Notes: a model not told the origin generated them from the letters alone. Shown: positions 54,307-62,951, counted from the stretch's first letter. The stretch is 64,000 nucleotides of DNA from Hymenobacter mucosus (GCF_900188255.1 NZ_FZNS01000013.1:49601-113600); one strand, 5' to 3'. Numbers and translations: made by a program.

Positions 54307-56733
54307 CTAAAAGGTGTAGCCCACCGTTGCCATGAAGTTGCGAGGAGCGCCAGGGCTGGTGCGGAAGAAGTCGTAACCGCCGACGAAGTAGTACTTGTCG
54401 AGCAGGTTATTTACGTTGAAGTGGAAGTTGAACTTGCCCGTGGTGTAGAACAAGGCCGCGTCCAGTACCGTGTAGGAAGGCCAGTAGGCCCAGTACAGCT
54501 CCCCCGTGGTAGTATTCTGTACCTGGTTCTCGGTGCGGCGGCGGCCAATGGTGTTGCCACCTACGGCCACGCCCAATCCGCGCAGGGTTGGTGTCACAAA
54601 GGTGTACTTGGTCCAGAGGCCGGCCGAGTGGCGGGGGGCGTTGGCTAGGGGTTGGCCTTCCTCTACTGGTAGGGCTGCATCCAGCACCTCAGAGCTATTG
54701 AAGGCGTAATTGGCGTTCAGATTCAGATTTGGGAGCAGGTTGCCCACCAGCTCCAGTTCCGCTCCGCGTGAGCGGACCAAGTCGTTCTGGCGGTATATCG
54801 TTGTGCCATCGGGCATCAGCGCATTGGTGGGTACCAACTGGTTGTACTTCACAATCTGGTACACGGCCGCGGTAGCCAGCAGGCCTTTATTGAAGAACTC
54901 GCCTTTCAGGCCGGTTTCTAGTTGGTAGCTGGTTTCGGTATCAAAGGGCGTGCTGCGGCCGTAGCGCTCTGGAAAGCGCAGAAACTCCGGCTTGAGCGGT
55001 CGGAAACCGGCGCTGTAGGAGGCGAAATAGTTCAAGTTGTCGCGCAGGGCGTAGGTGAGGCCAGCGCGAGGTAGCACCCGGCGCTGCGGAATAGTCTCCG
55101 ACCCGTTGCCATAGTCCCGTTCATCGGCGAATAGCTCGTAGCGGGCTCCGAGCAGCACATTCAGGCGCGGCGTCACGACTAGCTGGTCCTGCACGTAAAG
55201 GCCAGTGGTGTGGTACACCGAGTTGATGTAATCGACGAAGAACTGCGGCAGCGGGCGGCGGATGTACTTGGTAGGGTCCTGAATTTCGTAGAGCGGCTTT
55301 TTCAGGTCGAAGGTTAACGGAGTGGTCACGCCATTCACCAGCTTGCTCCGGGCCTCAAACATGGTACTCTGCGGATCCGTGGTGAAGCGGATGTAGTCCA
55401 CGCCCGCCACCACTTTGTGCTGCACCGGGCCGGTAGCCACGTTCAACACGAAATAGGAGGCCAGGTTCTTGGTGTATTCCTCGGCCCGGCGGTCGAAGTA
55501 GCGCAGGTTCATCACCGTGTTGGCCGGCGCGTCGGCGTAGGTGTTCAGGGTGCGGTGCTCACTCAGGTTTTCGTTGTAGGTGAAGTCGAGGTAGGACGCA
55601 TTGAACGACAGCCACTCGGTGAATTTGTGATTGAGTGAGGCGTTGAGGTAGTAGGTGCTCGTGCGGAAATAGTCGCTGGGCTGGCTCAGGGTAAACGAGC
55701 GAGGCAGGGCGTACAAGTTGCCACCCTGAATGGGTAAGCCGCGGTCCAGGTAGCCGTCGATATGGGTGTACACCAGCTCGGCATTGATGATCGTCTTATC
55801 GGTAGGCAAGAAGGTGACGGTGGGCGCCACCATCACGGAGCGGGTGTCGTTCACGTTGCGGAAGGTATTCGACTTCTCGAAGCCCGCGTTGAAACGGTAC
55901 AGTACATTCTTCTGCTCATTAAGCGGCCCCGTCAGGTCGGCGGTGGCGCGCATGGTATTGAAGCTACCCGTTGAAAACGTCAGGGCCTGATGCGCCACAT
56001 CCAGGGGCTTTTTGGTTACCATATTCACCGTGCCACCGGGGTTGATATCGCCATACAAGGCCGCGCCGGGACCTTTCAGCACCTCCACACGCTCCAGGTT
56101 CACTGTTAGAGGAGCTTGGGTAAACGAGTTGCCGTAGCTGAAGCCGGAGCGCAAGCCATTTAATAGGCGAAAGCCACTTTCGTAGCCGTTGCGGAAGCCC
56201 CGAATTGTGAGGTCGTCGTAGTGCGAGTACTGCGTAACGCCCGCCACGTTCTTTACCACTTCCGTGAGGCGCAGGGCTTGCCGGTCCTCTATCAGTTCCT
56301 TGGTTACCGTGGAAATAGACTGCGGCACGTCGATGGGGCGAGTGGCCGTTTTGGTACCCACAAAGCTGTAGTCGCTCTTGTAAGTAGTTTCCTTGCGGCC
56401 CAATACTTCTACTTCTTGCAGGGAAGTGGTAGTAGGCTGCAGAACGAAATCTACCGTTAGGGTAGGCGTGCTGGCACTGAGTACCACGGTCCGCCGGGCT
56501 TCTTGGTGGCTAAGGCTGCGCGTGATAAGGGTGTACTCGCCGAAAGGCAGGTCCAGCGAGAAATGCCCGTCAGCACTGGTTAGCGCGGCAAAGCGCCCGG
56601 TTTGTTCCACCACCGAAATGCCTTCCAGCCCTTCGCCCTTGGAGCTGGTAATGTGGCCATCAATGTGACTAGTGCTTTGAGCTGAGAGCAGCCCAGGAAA
56701 CAAAAAAAGTAAGAGTAGAAAAATGCGCGCCAT
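54307..56733 (-). CDS. TonB-dependent siderophore-type receptor
   Basis: Outer membrane importer. The start at 56733 gives a signal peptide (MARIFLLLLFLFPGLLSAQ); earlier Mets at 56796 and 56763 are in poorer context. A carboxypeptidase-regulatory-like domain (HIDGHITSSKGEGLEGISVV) precedes the plug (RPIDVPQSISTVTKELIEDR, VVKNVAGVTQYSHYDDLTIR, VEVLKGPGAALYGDINPGGT). The DVPQSISTVT and YGDINPGGTVNMVTKKP motifs are those of the FhuA/siderophore class rather than SusC. The barrel ends in FMATVGYTF. About 808 aa. The adjacent ABC genes are exporter-like rather than a siderophore importer, so the substrate (siderophore, copper chelate or other) is open. Confidence 0.93.
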   Translation of the reverse strand: MARIFLLLLFLFPGLLSAQSTSHIDGHITSSKGEGLEGISVVEQTGRFAALTSADGHFSLDLPFGEYTLITRSLSHQEARRTVVLSASTPTLTVDFVLQPTTTSLQEVEVLGRKETTYKSDYSFVGTKTATRPIDVPQSISTVTKELIEDRQALRLTEVVKNVAGVTQYSHYDDLTIRGFRNGYESGFRLLNGLRSGFSYGNSFTQAPLTVNLERVEVLKGPGAALYGDINPGGTVNMVTKKPLDVAHQALTFSTGSFNTMRATADLTGPLNEQKNVLYRFNAGFEKSNTFRNVNDTRSVMVAPTVTFLPTDKTIINAELVYTHIDGYLDRGLPIQGGNLYALPRSFTLSQPSDYFRTSTYYLNASLNHKFTEWLSFNASYLDFTYNENLSEHRTLNTYADAPANTVMNLRYFDRRAEEYTKNLASYFVLNVATGPVQHKVVAGVDYIRFTTDPQSTMFEARSKLVNGVTTPLTFDLKKPLYEIQDPTKYIRRPLPQFFVDYINSVYHTTGLYVQDQLVVTPRLNVLLGARYELFADERDYGNGSETIPQRRVLPRAGLTYALRDNLNYFASYSAGFRPLKPEFLRFPERYGRSTPFDTETSYQLETGLKGEFFNKGLLATAAVYQIVKYNQLVPTNALMPDGTTIYRQNDLVRSRGAELELVGNLLPNLNLNANYAFNSSEVLDAALPVEEGQPLANAPRHSAGLWTKYTFVTPTLRGLGVAVGGNTIGRRRTENQVQNTTTGELYWAYWPSYTVLDAALFYTTGKFNFHFNVNNLLDKYYFVGGYDFFRTSPGAPRNFMATVGYTF

Positions 56734-57078
56734 ACGGAAATGGGCTACCCTACCACCGGCCATATAGGCCCGCAGCAAAGCAGAAAAATGAAGCATGATG
56801 AGATGGGGTCGGGCACTTCACCAAGCCAGTGCAGCCCAACCTACTGAGTTCTTAGAGCCGCATTGCCTAGCCGACCTTTGCGGATAAGAATGGGCCTATG
56901 CGTAGGCCTTGAATGGGATTCTTGAGCGGACCGGACGGGCGCAACTACTGGTTTAGTAGTCTAAACCACTACCAGCCGAAAGGCTTTTCCTGCGGGCACT
57001 GGGTGTCCCAACTCTGCTGGGTTCGTGTAACCTCGCGCTGCACTTACTTCTCCCCTACCCTCGGCCCGCTGCCGTTCG
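56734..57078. other. Leader of the TonB-dependent receptor gene
   Basis: 345 bp between the small His-rich protein gene and the receptor. I looked for cobalamin, TPP and FMN riboswitch cores on the minus strand and did not see any. A near-palindrome (CCTATGCGTAGG, 56896-56907) is the only repeat noticed. Confidence 0.4.
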
Positions 57079-57429
57079 TTAGGCGTTATAAGGAGGGCCC
57101 CTTAAGGAGGCGCCATCTAGCAGGTGAGCTGTGCGAGCGACCGTTGCCCGCACCCGGTAAGAAGCATATACCAGAACCCGCACCGGCGTATTGACGGTTA
57201 CCTCGGCACCCGGCTGAAACGCCACATTGTAGAACTGTTCAACGTGGCAGTGCTGGTGTTGGGAAGACAGAAGGAGCTTGGCAACCTCCCGTGGCTTTAC
57301 TTGGAAAACAACGTCAGTTTCGGTATGCTGGTGAGCATGCAGACGCAACAAAGTAGCCTCGGGTATAAGTAACCGGGTGAATAGTAGCAGGAGCCACCAC
57401 GCAATATATTTCCGCTTTCTACTCGTCAC
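57079..57429 (-). CDS. Small membrane-anchored His-rich protein upstream of TonB receptor
   Basis: 116 aa, GTG start at 57429. An N-terminal membrane segment (YIAWWLLLLFTRLLIPEATL) is followed by His-rich text: LHAHQHTETDVV and SSQHQHCHVEQFYNVAFQPG. It ends LRGPPYNA. Small proteins of this form, often with a terminal LRGPP, lie near TonB-dependent receptor genes in related genomes. The His/Cys clusters suggest binding of a metal such as copper, zinc or iron outside the cytoplasm, which is inference. It is co-oriented with the receptor and has its own promoter candidate upstream. Confidence 0.72.
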   Translation of the reverse strand: MTSRKRKYIAWWLLLLFTRLLIPEATLLRLHAHQHTETDVVFQVKPREVAKLLLSSQHQHCHVEQFYNVAFQPGAEVTVNTPVRVLVYASYRVRATVARTAHLLDGASLRGPPYNA

Positions 57430-57450
57430 TTAACTATTTGCCAGGAAGAA

Positions 57451-57482
57451 CAAATGTAGAAGCTTTTACATTTATGACACAA
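57451..57482 (-). promoter_or_regulatory. Candidate promoter of the His-rich protein gene
   Basis: On the minus strand TTG (57480-57482), a 21-nt spacer and TACATTTG (57451-57458), an exact match to TANNTTTG. It lies 22 bp before the GTG start. The spacer is at the long end of the known range. Confidence 0.55.
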
Positions 57483-57606
57483 AGTTGCATGTAAATAATG
57501 TTCAGCTACTGATTGGGTTCGTCTTGGTAAGTGGAGGTGAGTAATGCACGTCTTAGTGCTTTACTCATCCCAAGAACTGCTGTGTCAGATAGGGTATATG
57601 ATACTG

Positions 57607-58091
57607 GTGTTACCTATATTATTAGTGTTACTACTAGGGTATGAGTTATGCACTTTAGGTCCTGTCAAGAGTGTTACATCACCACCGTAATGAGGTGTTC
57701 ATAGTAGGAGGTATGTCTCGATCATTTCGATATGATCAGCTAAATATCCTCTTAAGTCTAAGGGTTGACTTGAAGTCATGAGTATAGCGGAATCACGCAC
57801 GCTTGGACGTTGCTAAAGCAAGCACGAGTAGTGCAAGATGGTTATACTCTGCATGGCAGTAGAGTTATCTAACTAGGCTGTTATTGTATTCTAAAAACGC
57901 ACGGAAGTTGTTAGAGTATTTCAGGTGTTATGTAGTAACACTAATAACAGAGTGCCAACAATTCTTGTCTTTAGTAACACTAGTAACACAATTTATTCAT
58001 ATAACAGCTTCATCATAAACGAATTGCACAACAAAATACCCTTTTAAATTAGAGTAGTAACACTAATAACATAAAAAACACTGGTAACAGG
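57607..58091. repeat. Partition-site-like repeat array upstream of parA
   Basis: A 17-bp unit TAGTAACACTARTAACA occurs at 57933-57949, 57972-57988 and 58055-58071, each holding two TAACA half-sites. Related single elements are at 58077 (AACACTGGTAACA) and, on the opposite strand, at 57607 (GGTGTTAC), 57622-57633 (TTAGTGTTACTA) and 57671 (GTGTTAC). The array lies directly in front of parA and is very AT-rich. This is the usual position of the operator/centromere bound by a small ribbon-helix-helix ParB. The 711-bp gap 57430-58140 holds no gene. Confidence 0.75.
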
Positions 58092-58140
58092 AGTTTGATT
58101 CTATAACATAAATAACATAACGATTATGTAGTATTGCAGT

Positions 58141-58884
58141 ATGAGCAAGATCATCGCTTTCACCAACCAGAAAGGGGGAGTAGGCAAGACCACTTCCACG
58201 GCAAACATCGGTGCCGGGCTAGCGCGTGCTGGCTACAAAGTGCTCCTAGTGGACCTAGATCCTCAGGTCAATTTGACGCATGGCTTAGGCCTAATTGGGG
58301 CCGAGTTCAACGTTTACGGTGCCTTGCTTCAAGAGTACCCCATCAAGGCTTATCCAGTACAGGAAAACCTGGGGCTGGTTGCTGGTGCTCCGGCATTATC
58401 TAGTTTCGAGAAAGTCAAGGGCGACGAGGTAGACCGGGAGTTTTTGCTGAAGGACTTGCTAGAACCCCTACAGGAGAAGTGCGACTTCATCTTGTTAGAT
58501 TGCCCTCCCGCCCTGGGTCTTATTACCCTCAACGCGTATGCCTGCGCCGATACCCTCTACATTCCGCTGGAGGCGCAGATGTACGCAACTGATGGACTTG
58601 AGAAAGTACTGGAAATGGTGACCCGCGTAAAGCGCCGTTTAAATCCGGCCTTAACGGTAGGTGGAATCTTCTTTACTCGCTTTGACCCGCGCAAGGTATT
58701 GCGCCGTGAAACAGCCGAGATAATCCGCGACAAATACCCGGACCTAGTGCTCAAGCACACTATTCGCGAAACTATCACCTTGGGCGAAGCTCCTCATCTG
58801 AGCCAAGATATCTTTCGGTATGCCCCCAATAGTGCCGGCGCTGCCGATTATGAGCACTTAGTGCAGGAAATTCTTACCCGCTAA
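58141..58884 (+). CDS. parA: ParA-family partition ATPase
   Basis: Moves plasmid or chromosome copies apart before division by ATP-driven binding to the nucleoid. The deviant Walker A is NQKGGVGKTTSTANIGAGLA at the N-terminus, followed by VLLVDLDPQVNLTHGLGL and Walker B FILLDCPPALGLITLNAYA. No N-terminal DNA-binding domain is present, so it is the short type (247 aa), which leaves operator binding to the partner protein. It is 11 bp before the parB-like gene and downstream of the repeat array. Confidence 0.95.
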   Translation: MSKIIAFTNQKGGVGKTTSTANIGAGLARAGYKVLLVDLDPQVNLTHGLGLIGAEFNVYGALLQEYPIKAYPVQENLGLVAGAPALSSFEKVKGDEVDREFLLKDLLEPLQEKCDFILLDCPPALGLITLNAYACADTLYIPLEAQMYATDGLEKVLEMVTRVKRRLNPALTVGGIFFTRFDPRKVLRRETAEIIRDKYPDLVLKHTIRETITLGEAPHLSQDIFRYAPNSAGAADYEHLVQEILTR

Positions 58885-58895
58885 CTCGCAGCATT

Positions 58896-59369
58896 ATGGC
58901 CAAATCATTCAAGCAACTTGCCGCTAAGCCAGACGGGCAAAAACGAACGTCAGAAAAAGACATTCTGGACTTCTTGGAAGAACAGGACGAGCGTCCAGTT
59001 CCTACCGCAATTCCTCAGCATCCTACCACTGAGCAGAAATTCAGCAGCGCCGATGATTTAGGTAAGACCAAGAATACTTCTGTCAGCAGTATTACCGATG
59101 ATACTAGTGTTACTAATGATACTATTGTTACTGATGTTGAGTCCGATGTTCGTCAGACGTTCATTATTGGGCAACAATACCTTGACCGCCTCAAGGACTA
59201 CGTCCACACCAAGCGCGTAGCAGGTCAGTACGAGTACACGCAAAAGCAGGCCTTGCACGACGCCCTGGATAAATTGTTTGAGGGTGCCACTATTGAGGTG
59301 CGGCCAGCACACATTCGGCAGCAAGAAGAAACACGTAAGCAGCGGATTCGTCGGGGCATCCCCAAATAG
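58896..59369 (+). CDS. Small ParB-like, probable ribbon-helix-helix centromere-binding protein
   Basis: 157 aa. The N-terminal half is polar and probably flexible; the part before residue 80 could include the segment that stimulates ParA. The C-terminal half fits a ribbon-helix-helix fold: a beta strand (VRQTFIIGQQ), helix one (YLDRLKDYVHTKRVA) and helix two (YTQKQALHDALDKLFEG), with a basic tail (RKQRIRRGIPK). No classic ParB nuclease/CTPase motif is seen, so it is a small ParB analogue as in type Ib plasmid systems. It is co-transcribed with parA. Residues 69-80 are encoded by an 18-bp tandem repeat that resembles the upstream repeats. Confidence 0.82.
   Translation: MAKSFKQLAAKPDGQKRTSEKDILDFLEEQDERPVPTAIPQHPTTEQKFSSADDLGKTKNTSVSSITDDTSVTNDTIVTDVESDVRQTFIIGQQYLDRLKDYVHTKRVAGQYEYTQKQALHDALDKLFEGATIEVRPAHIRQQEETRKQRIRRGIPK
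59100..59135 (+). repeat. Partition-like repeats inside the parB-like gene
   Basis: Two 18-bp units (59100-59117 and 59118-59135) encode DTSVTN and DTIVTD. Bases 59103-59116 (ACTAGTGTTACTAA) are the exact reverse complement of 57971-57984 in the array upstream of parA, and a second TGTTAC follows at 59125. The repeats lie in the linker between the tail and the ribbon-helix-helix domain, where protein sequence is flexible. Confidence 0.65.
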
Positions 59370-59432
59370 GTAATATACTCTCACCGAGCTTAAAAACGGT
59401 TTGTTGTTGCCTAGTAAGACAATGAGTATGTA

Positions 59433-59493
59433 ACTATCGGGCCGTAGTGGTTGGAAGAGTAAGACACTCTTCCAACCACTACGGCCCGATAGT
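59433..59493. terminator. Perfect 28-bp hairpin terminator
   Basis: Arms 59433-59460 and 59466-59493 are exact reverse complements with a 5-nt loop. It lies between the end of the parB-like gene and the end of the leftward gene at 59519-59905, so it serves as a bidirectional terminator. Confidence 0.85.
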
Positions 59494-59518
59494 TTGTGCA
59501 CCTAATTACAATAGCGAG

Positions 59519-59905
59519 CTACGAAGCCGACCCTAGTCGAGGCCGCCGCTTACGGGCTGGTGTGGGCGAGGTAGGGGATGTAGACGCAACAGGTGCGGCA
59601 GGGGCTTGGCGAGGCGTAGGAGTAACGGGTAAGGTAGCAACCGGTTCCTCTGACCCTTCTTCCTCGTGCAAATGCGTGTCCATCAAGCGGGCCAGCGCAT
59701 CAGACTCAGAACTTGCGGGTCGTAGGGAGGAACCAGTACGGGTGGGCCGAGCCTCCCGAGCGCGCCAGCGCAGGATACTTTCCGCAAGCTCGTCAATAGC
59801 ACTTGTTACACTTTTAGGTAGCGCCGCCGGTGCGGCAGTAGGGGAGAGAATGGGAGCTAAGGCAGTAGTTAGCTCCGCTACAAGGGCTTTCTTGGGCGTT
59901 TTCAC
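59519..59905 (-). CDS. Hypothetical protein next to the partition genes
   Basis: 128 aa, not recognised. It has an N-terminal helical part (KALVAELTTALAPIL, SVTSAIDELAESILRWRARE) and a Pro/Ala/Thr-rich, disordered C-terminus with a basic end (PARKRRPRLG). The opposite strand is also open over the same stretch (59496-59921), but this strand has a more natural start (MKTPKKALVAEL) and ends at the shared hairpin terminator. It may be an accessory factor of the plasmid functions; this is only a guess from position. Confidence 0.5.
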   Translation of the reverse strand: MKTPKKALVAELTTALAPILSPTAAPAALPKSVTSAIDELAESILRWRAREARPTRTGSSLRPASSESDALARLMDTHLHEEEGSEEPVATLPVTPTPRQAPAAPVASTSPTSPTPARKRRPRLGSAS

Positions 59906-60281
59906 CTCGCTACAGACGTAGACAAGGGCGTACAGGTTTCGGCAGCCACTAGAGGAACTGACTTTCTGCTACTAAGAAGCCAAGACACCCTCATCTTTCA
60001 TTCTCGGTGGGTAATTCTATGAGGAAAGGTGTCGTTTTTATCACGTAATAGAACGGTTAAATAAATCATTGATAATTAGATAATTAATCAAATAATAACC
60101 CAAGTAGTTGCCGAGTAGTGTTGTGCTTGTACTGTTGCAAGTGTGTTGGACTTAACAAAGAAGAAAAATAACGTGTTACTTTTGTCTTTTAGATACTACA
60201 GTTTGCACTATTTCGCTTAGCGGTAGCACTTGTAGTTATCAGCCTTTTGCGTACCACATTTTGTTATCATAGCCTTCTGCT
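59906..60281. other. Intergenic region upstream of the first RsbQ-like gene
   Basis: 376 AT-rich bp. A -7-like TACTTTTG is at 60177-60184, about 100 bp before the start codon, but no TTG is at the right distance. No gene or RNA recognised. Confidence 0.4.
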
Positions 60282-61106
60282 ATGCATCAGCTCTCTACTT
60301 CGCAAGCAGTAATCCAACGCAACCACATTCGCATAATTGGTGATAACAAGCCCACCTTGCTGTTTTGTCATGGTTTTGGTTGCACCCAACACATCTGGCA
60401 ATACCTTACACCTGCCCTGGCTGCTCACTACCAGCTCATCCTATTTGACCACGTAGGGGCGGGTGGGTCAGATCTGAGTGCCTATAATCCCACCAAATAT
60501 GCTTCTCTAGAAGGATACGCTCAAGATGTAGTGGAGATTTGTGCTGCTCTCGATTTGCACGATGTGGTCGTAATCGGTCATTCTATTGGCGCTACTATTG
60601 CAATGCTAGCGGCCATTCAAGCGCCCACGTATTTCAGGCAGGTAATGATGCTGTCTCCCTCTCCTTGCTTTATCAATGATGCCGGATACTTGGGCGGATT
60701 CGAGCGGGACGACGTAAATCAGCTACTTACTTTAATGGACGCTGATTACAACAGTTGGGCAAATATGTTTGCTAATCTCCTCATGGGGCCTAGCAACCCG
60801 CCTTCCATTGGGGAGGACCTAGCCGGCTATTTCTGCAGCATGGACACTACTATTGCCAAGCAGTTTGCACGCGTATCTTTCCTGTCTGATTACCGGCCGC
60901 AGGTAAGCCAAGTATCTGTGCCGACCGTGGTATTACAATGCTCTGAAGATGTAGTAGCTCCCCGGGAGGTGGGAGACTATCTACTTCACCACCTACCCGA
61001 CGCTACACTCGTAACCTTACGAGCTACTGGGCATTGCCCTCACCTCAGCGCGCCCGTGGAAACACTCACGGCTATGGAGCGCTTCTTGCCTGCTATGGCA
61101 CTATAA
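60282..61106 (+). CDS. RsbQ/KAI2-like alpha/beta hydrolase (copy 1)
   Basis: Cytoplasmic alpha/beta hydrolase of the RsbQ/KAI2/D14 group, small-molecule sensors or hydrolases. Text matching the group: LLFCHGFGCTQHIWQYL (oxyanion loop), LILFDHVGAGGSDLSAYNP, the nucleophile elbow VIGHSIGATIAMLAAIQ (Ser), SPSPCFINDAGYLGGFERDD (lid), VVLQCSEDVVAPREVGDYL (Asp) and LRATGHCPHLSAP (His). The triad is complete. 274 aa. In Bacillus RsbQ works with the PAS phosphatase RsbP, but no rsbP-like gene is in this window. A second copy lies 870 bp downstream. Confidence 0.9.
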   Translation: MHQLSTSQAVIQRNHIRIIGDNKPTLLFCHGFGCTQHIWQYLTPALAAHYQLILFDHVGAGGSDLSAYNPTKYASLEGYAQDVVEICAALDLHDVVVIGHSIGATIAMLAAIQAPTYFRQVMMLSPSPCFINDAGYLGGFERDDVNQLLTLMDADYNSWANMFANLLMGPSNPPSIGEDLAGYFCSMDTTIAKQFARVSFLSDYRPQVSQVSVPTVVLQCSEDVVAPREVGDYLLHHLPDATLVTLRATGHCPHLSAPVETLTAMERFLPAMAL

Positions 61107-61135
61107 AAGAGTATAACTGCGTTAACGAATTCCTA

Positions 61136-61162
61136 TTCCTTCGGTGTAGCTCACCGAAGGAA
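61136..61162. terminator. Hairpin after the first RsbQ-like gene
   Basis: TTCCTTCGGTG (61136-61146) pairs perfectly with CACCGAAGGAA (61152-61162) around a 5-nt loop, 30 bp past the hydrolase stop codon. It also lies 6 bp beyond the end of the small leftward frame at 61169-61363. Confidence 0.65.
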
Positions 61163-61168
61163 GTGAAC

Positions 61169-61363
61169 TTAGCGTCGGTTTTTGGAGGCGAAACCCCTGA
61201 TTTCCCAGCAAGACAGTAATTCTTGAAGTGTTTGGTACTGCTGCTGGGGCTTATTGGCGAAGTAGATGCAGTATTGACTGCGAGAAAAAATAATTGATAC
61301 AGCGTAGCGCTGGCCATGCTGCCATTGAACCGTAGTGGGCCCCAAATAGCGAAGCGGATCCAT
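61169..61363 (-). CDS. Possible small protein, 64 aa
   Basis: Unrecognised. The start at 61363 gives MDPLRYLGPTTVQWQHGQRY, then SIIFSRSQYCIYFANKPQQ and YQTLQELLSCWEIRGF. The regular beta/alpha alternation and the hairpin just beyond its stop codon make it look like a real gene. An earlier in-frame Met at 61468 would give 99 aa with a less natural opening. No function assigned. Confidence 0.4.
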   Translation of the reverse strand: MDPLRYLGPTTVQWQHGQRYAVSIIFSRSQYCIYFANKPQQQYQTLQELLSCWEIRGFASKNRR

Positions 61364-61978
61364 TAAAAATGTGAAGGGGTGGGAGTACGAGCGGCTATAC
61401 GGCAAAAGACGCTCGACAGTGCAGGATGTTGCTTTATTCTCAGGCACTACGCTAGTAGGTAGATGCAAACCAGTGCACTTGGCATCAGCCCAGAGACATC
61501 AGCTAGTTGTAGGTTCAAGTAGCCAGGTGACATCAGTGGGAAGTATAGCCCAAGCAACTCATGTTCATCAACACTAGAGCAAATGCAGCACCGGAGGCCT
61601 CTTCTGTAAGTGTGGCTAGCTGTCCTATTAGGTAAACGGAGCACTTTGCTCTAATTAGGAACAAGAAGCAAGGCTGTTACTCCGTATAGCGGTAAAACCA
61701 ATATGGGAAGTGATAGTACAGCCCCATTGGAGATAATTGCACTATATCAAAAATATTCCGTTTTATAGGCCTGCGAAGGCCGATATAGCTACTTGTTATT
61801 CTGTATTATTTGGATAATACAGTAGTTGCCGAGTTGCCTCATAATGGGAAGGGTATGCTATGTTGAGAACAGCTTGCTACAGATTCAAAATCTCAGCAGT
61901 TTTATTCCCCACCTCCCCCCAAAGGCAGTTCATTTCTTACACTTACTGGGTAACTGCCTTCCCTAGTTCTCTATCTTA
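61364..61978. other. Intergenic region before the second RsbQ-like gene
   Basis: About 615 bp. Short frames on both strands look like noise. No RNA, repeat or full promoter recognised. Confidence 0.45.
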
Positions 61979-62779
61979 ATGGATATCCTTAGCCGCCACA
62001 ATGTTTCCACTTATGGCTCTGGTACGCAGCCTATCATATTCTCTCATGGATTTGGGACCGACCAGCACATATGGCATTATGTAGCTCCCGCCTTCGCGGC
62101 AAAACATAAGGTAGTTCTTTTCGATCTGATGGGCGCCGGCCAGTCAGACAGGACAGCGTATGACTTCACGCGCTACCGTACGCTAGATGGCTACGTAACA
62201 GACTTGCTAACCTTACTGCACGCACTGGATGTGTCAAAAGTTGTGTACGTCGGTCATTCCGTAAGTGGAATTATTGGCGTTCTGGCCGCTATTCGGGAGC
62301 CAGAGTTATTTGACCGCCTTGTTCTATTGGCCGCCTCCCCATGTTATATGAATGATGGAGACTATATAGGGGGCTTTGAGTTAGCAGATTTAGAAGAACT
62401 CGTCGGTTTTCTTGATCGTGATTACCTCGCTTGGTCGCGTGCAGTTGTGCCGACCTTAGTAGGAGGAGAGATGCGGACTGAGTTGGTTGATGAAGTCCTA
62501 GCCAGCTTCTCTCAGTTGGATCCGGCAATTGCTCGCCAATTTGCCCGTGCTACCTTCTTCTCCGATTATCGAGATGATCTGCAGAATTTGAAGGTGCCTA
62601 CTCTCATTGTACAGTGCGCGCAGGACTCAATTGCTCCCACGGCAGTAGGCGAATATCTACACAAGAACCTGCTAGGAAGTACTCTCGCCGTTCTGGATGT
62701 TACCGGGCACTATCCTCATCTAAATGCGCCAGTTGCTACTATTTCAGCAATGGAGCGTTATCTGAGTGCTACCTCATAG
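61979..62779 (+). CDS. RsbQ/KAI2-like alpha/beta hydrolase (copy 2)
   Basis: Paralogue of the gene at 60282 with the same layout: IIFSHGFGTDQHIWHYVAPA, VVLFDLMGAGQSDRTAYDF, the nucleophile elbow VYVGHSVSGIIGVLAAIREP, lid ASPCYMNDGDYIGGFELAD, Asp in LIVQCAQDSIAPTAVGEYL and His in VTGHYPHLNAP. 266 aa. Clearly diverged from copy 1 at the elbow (GHSVSG against GHSIGA) and lid, so the two may recognise different small molecules. It forms its own transcription unit. Partner protein not seen. Confidence 0.9.
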   Translation: MDILSRHNVSTYGSGTQPIIFSHGFGTDQHIWHYVAPAFAAKHKVVLFDLMGAGQSDRTAYDFTRYRTLDGYVTDLLTLLHALDVSKVVYVGHSVSGIIGVLAAIREPELFDRLVLLAASPCYMNDGDYIGGFELADLEELVGFLDRDYLAWSRAVVPTLVGGEMRTELVDEVLASFSQLDPAIARQFARATFFSDYRDDLQNLKVPTLIVQCAQDSIAPTAVGEYLHKNLLGSTLAVLDVTGHYPHLNAPVATISAMERYLSATS

Positions 62780-62951
62780 CAGCCCAGTAGAGACAGTAGG
62801 ATGTGAGAGTGGTGCTAACAACAAAGTACCTAGTGAAGTACTTAGAAGCCCAGCGGAATGCAAGAGGCTAGAAAGAAACGAGCAGCTTGCTCTATCCTTT
62901 AGTTATTAGGATGCTTGGAAAATAGGTGACATCCTCTTAGCCTGTTAGCAA

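Noticed and set aside
56734..57078. Riboswitch ahead of the TonB-dependent receptor
   Set aside because: No cobalamin, TPP or FMN core motif could be found on the minus strand.
59496..59921. 141-codon plus-strand frame opposite the gene at 59519-59905
   Set aside because: Starts inside the hairpin region and its text is low-complexity Gly/Ala/Arg; the minus-strand frame is more natural, although this choice is not certain.
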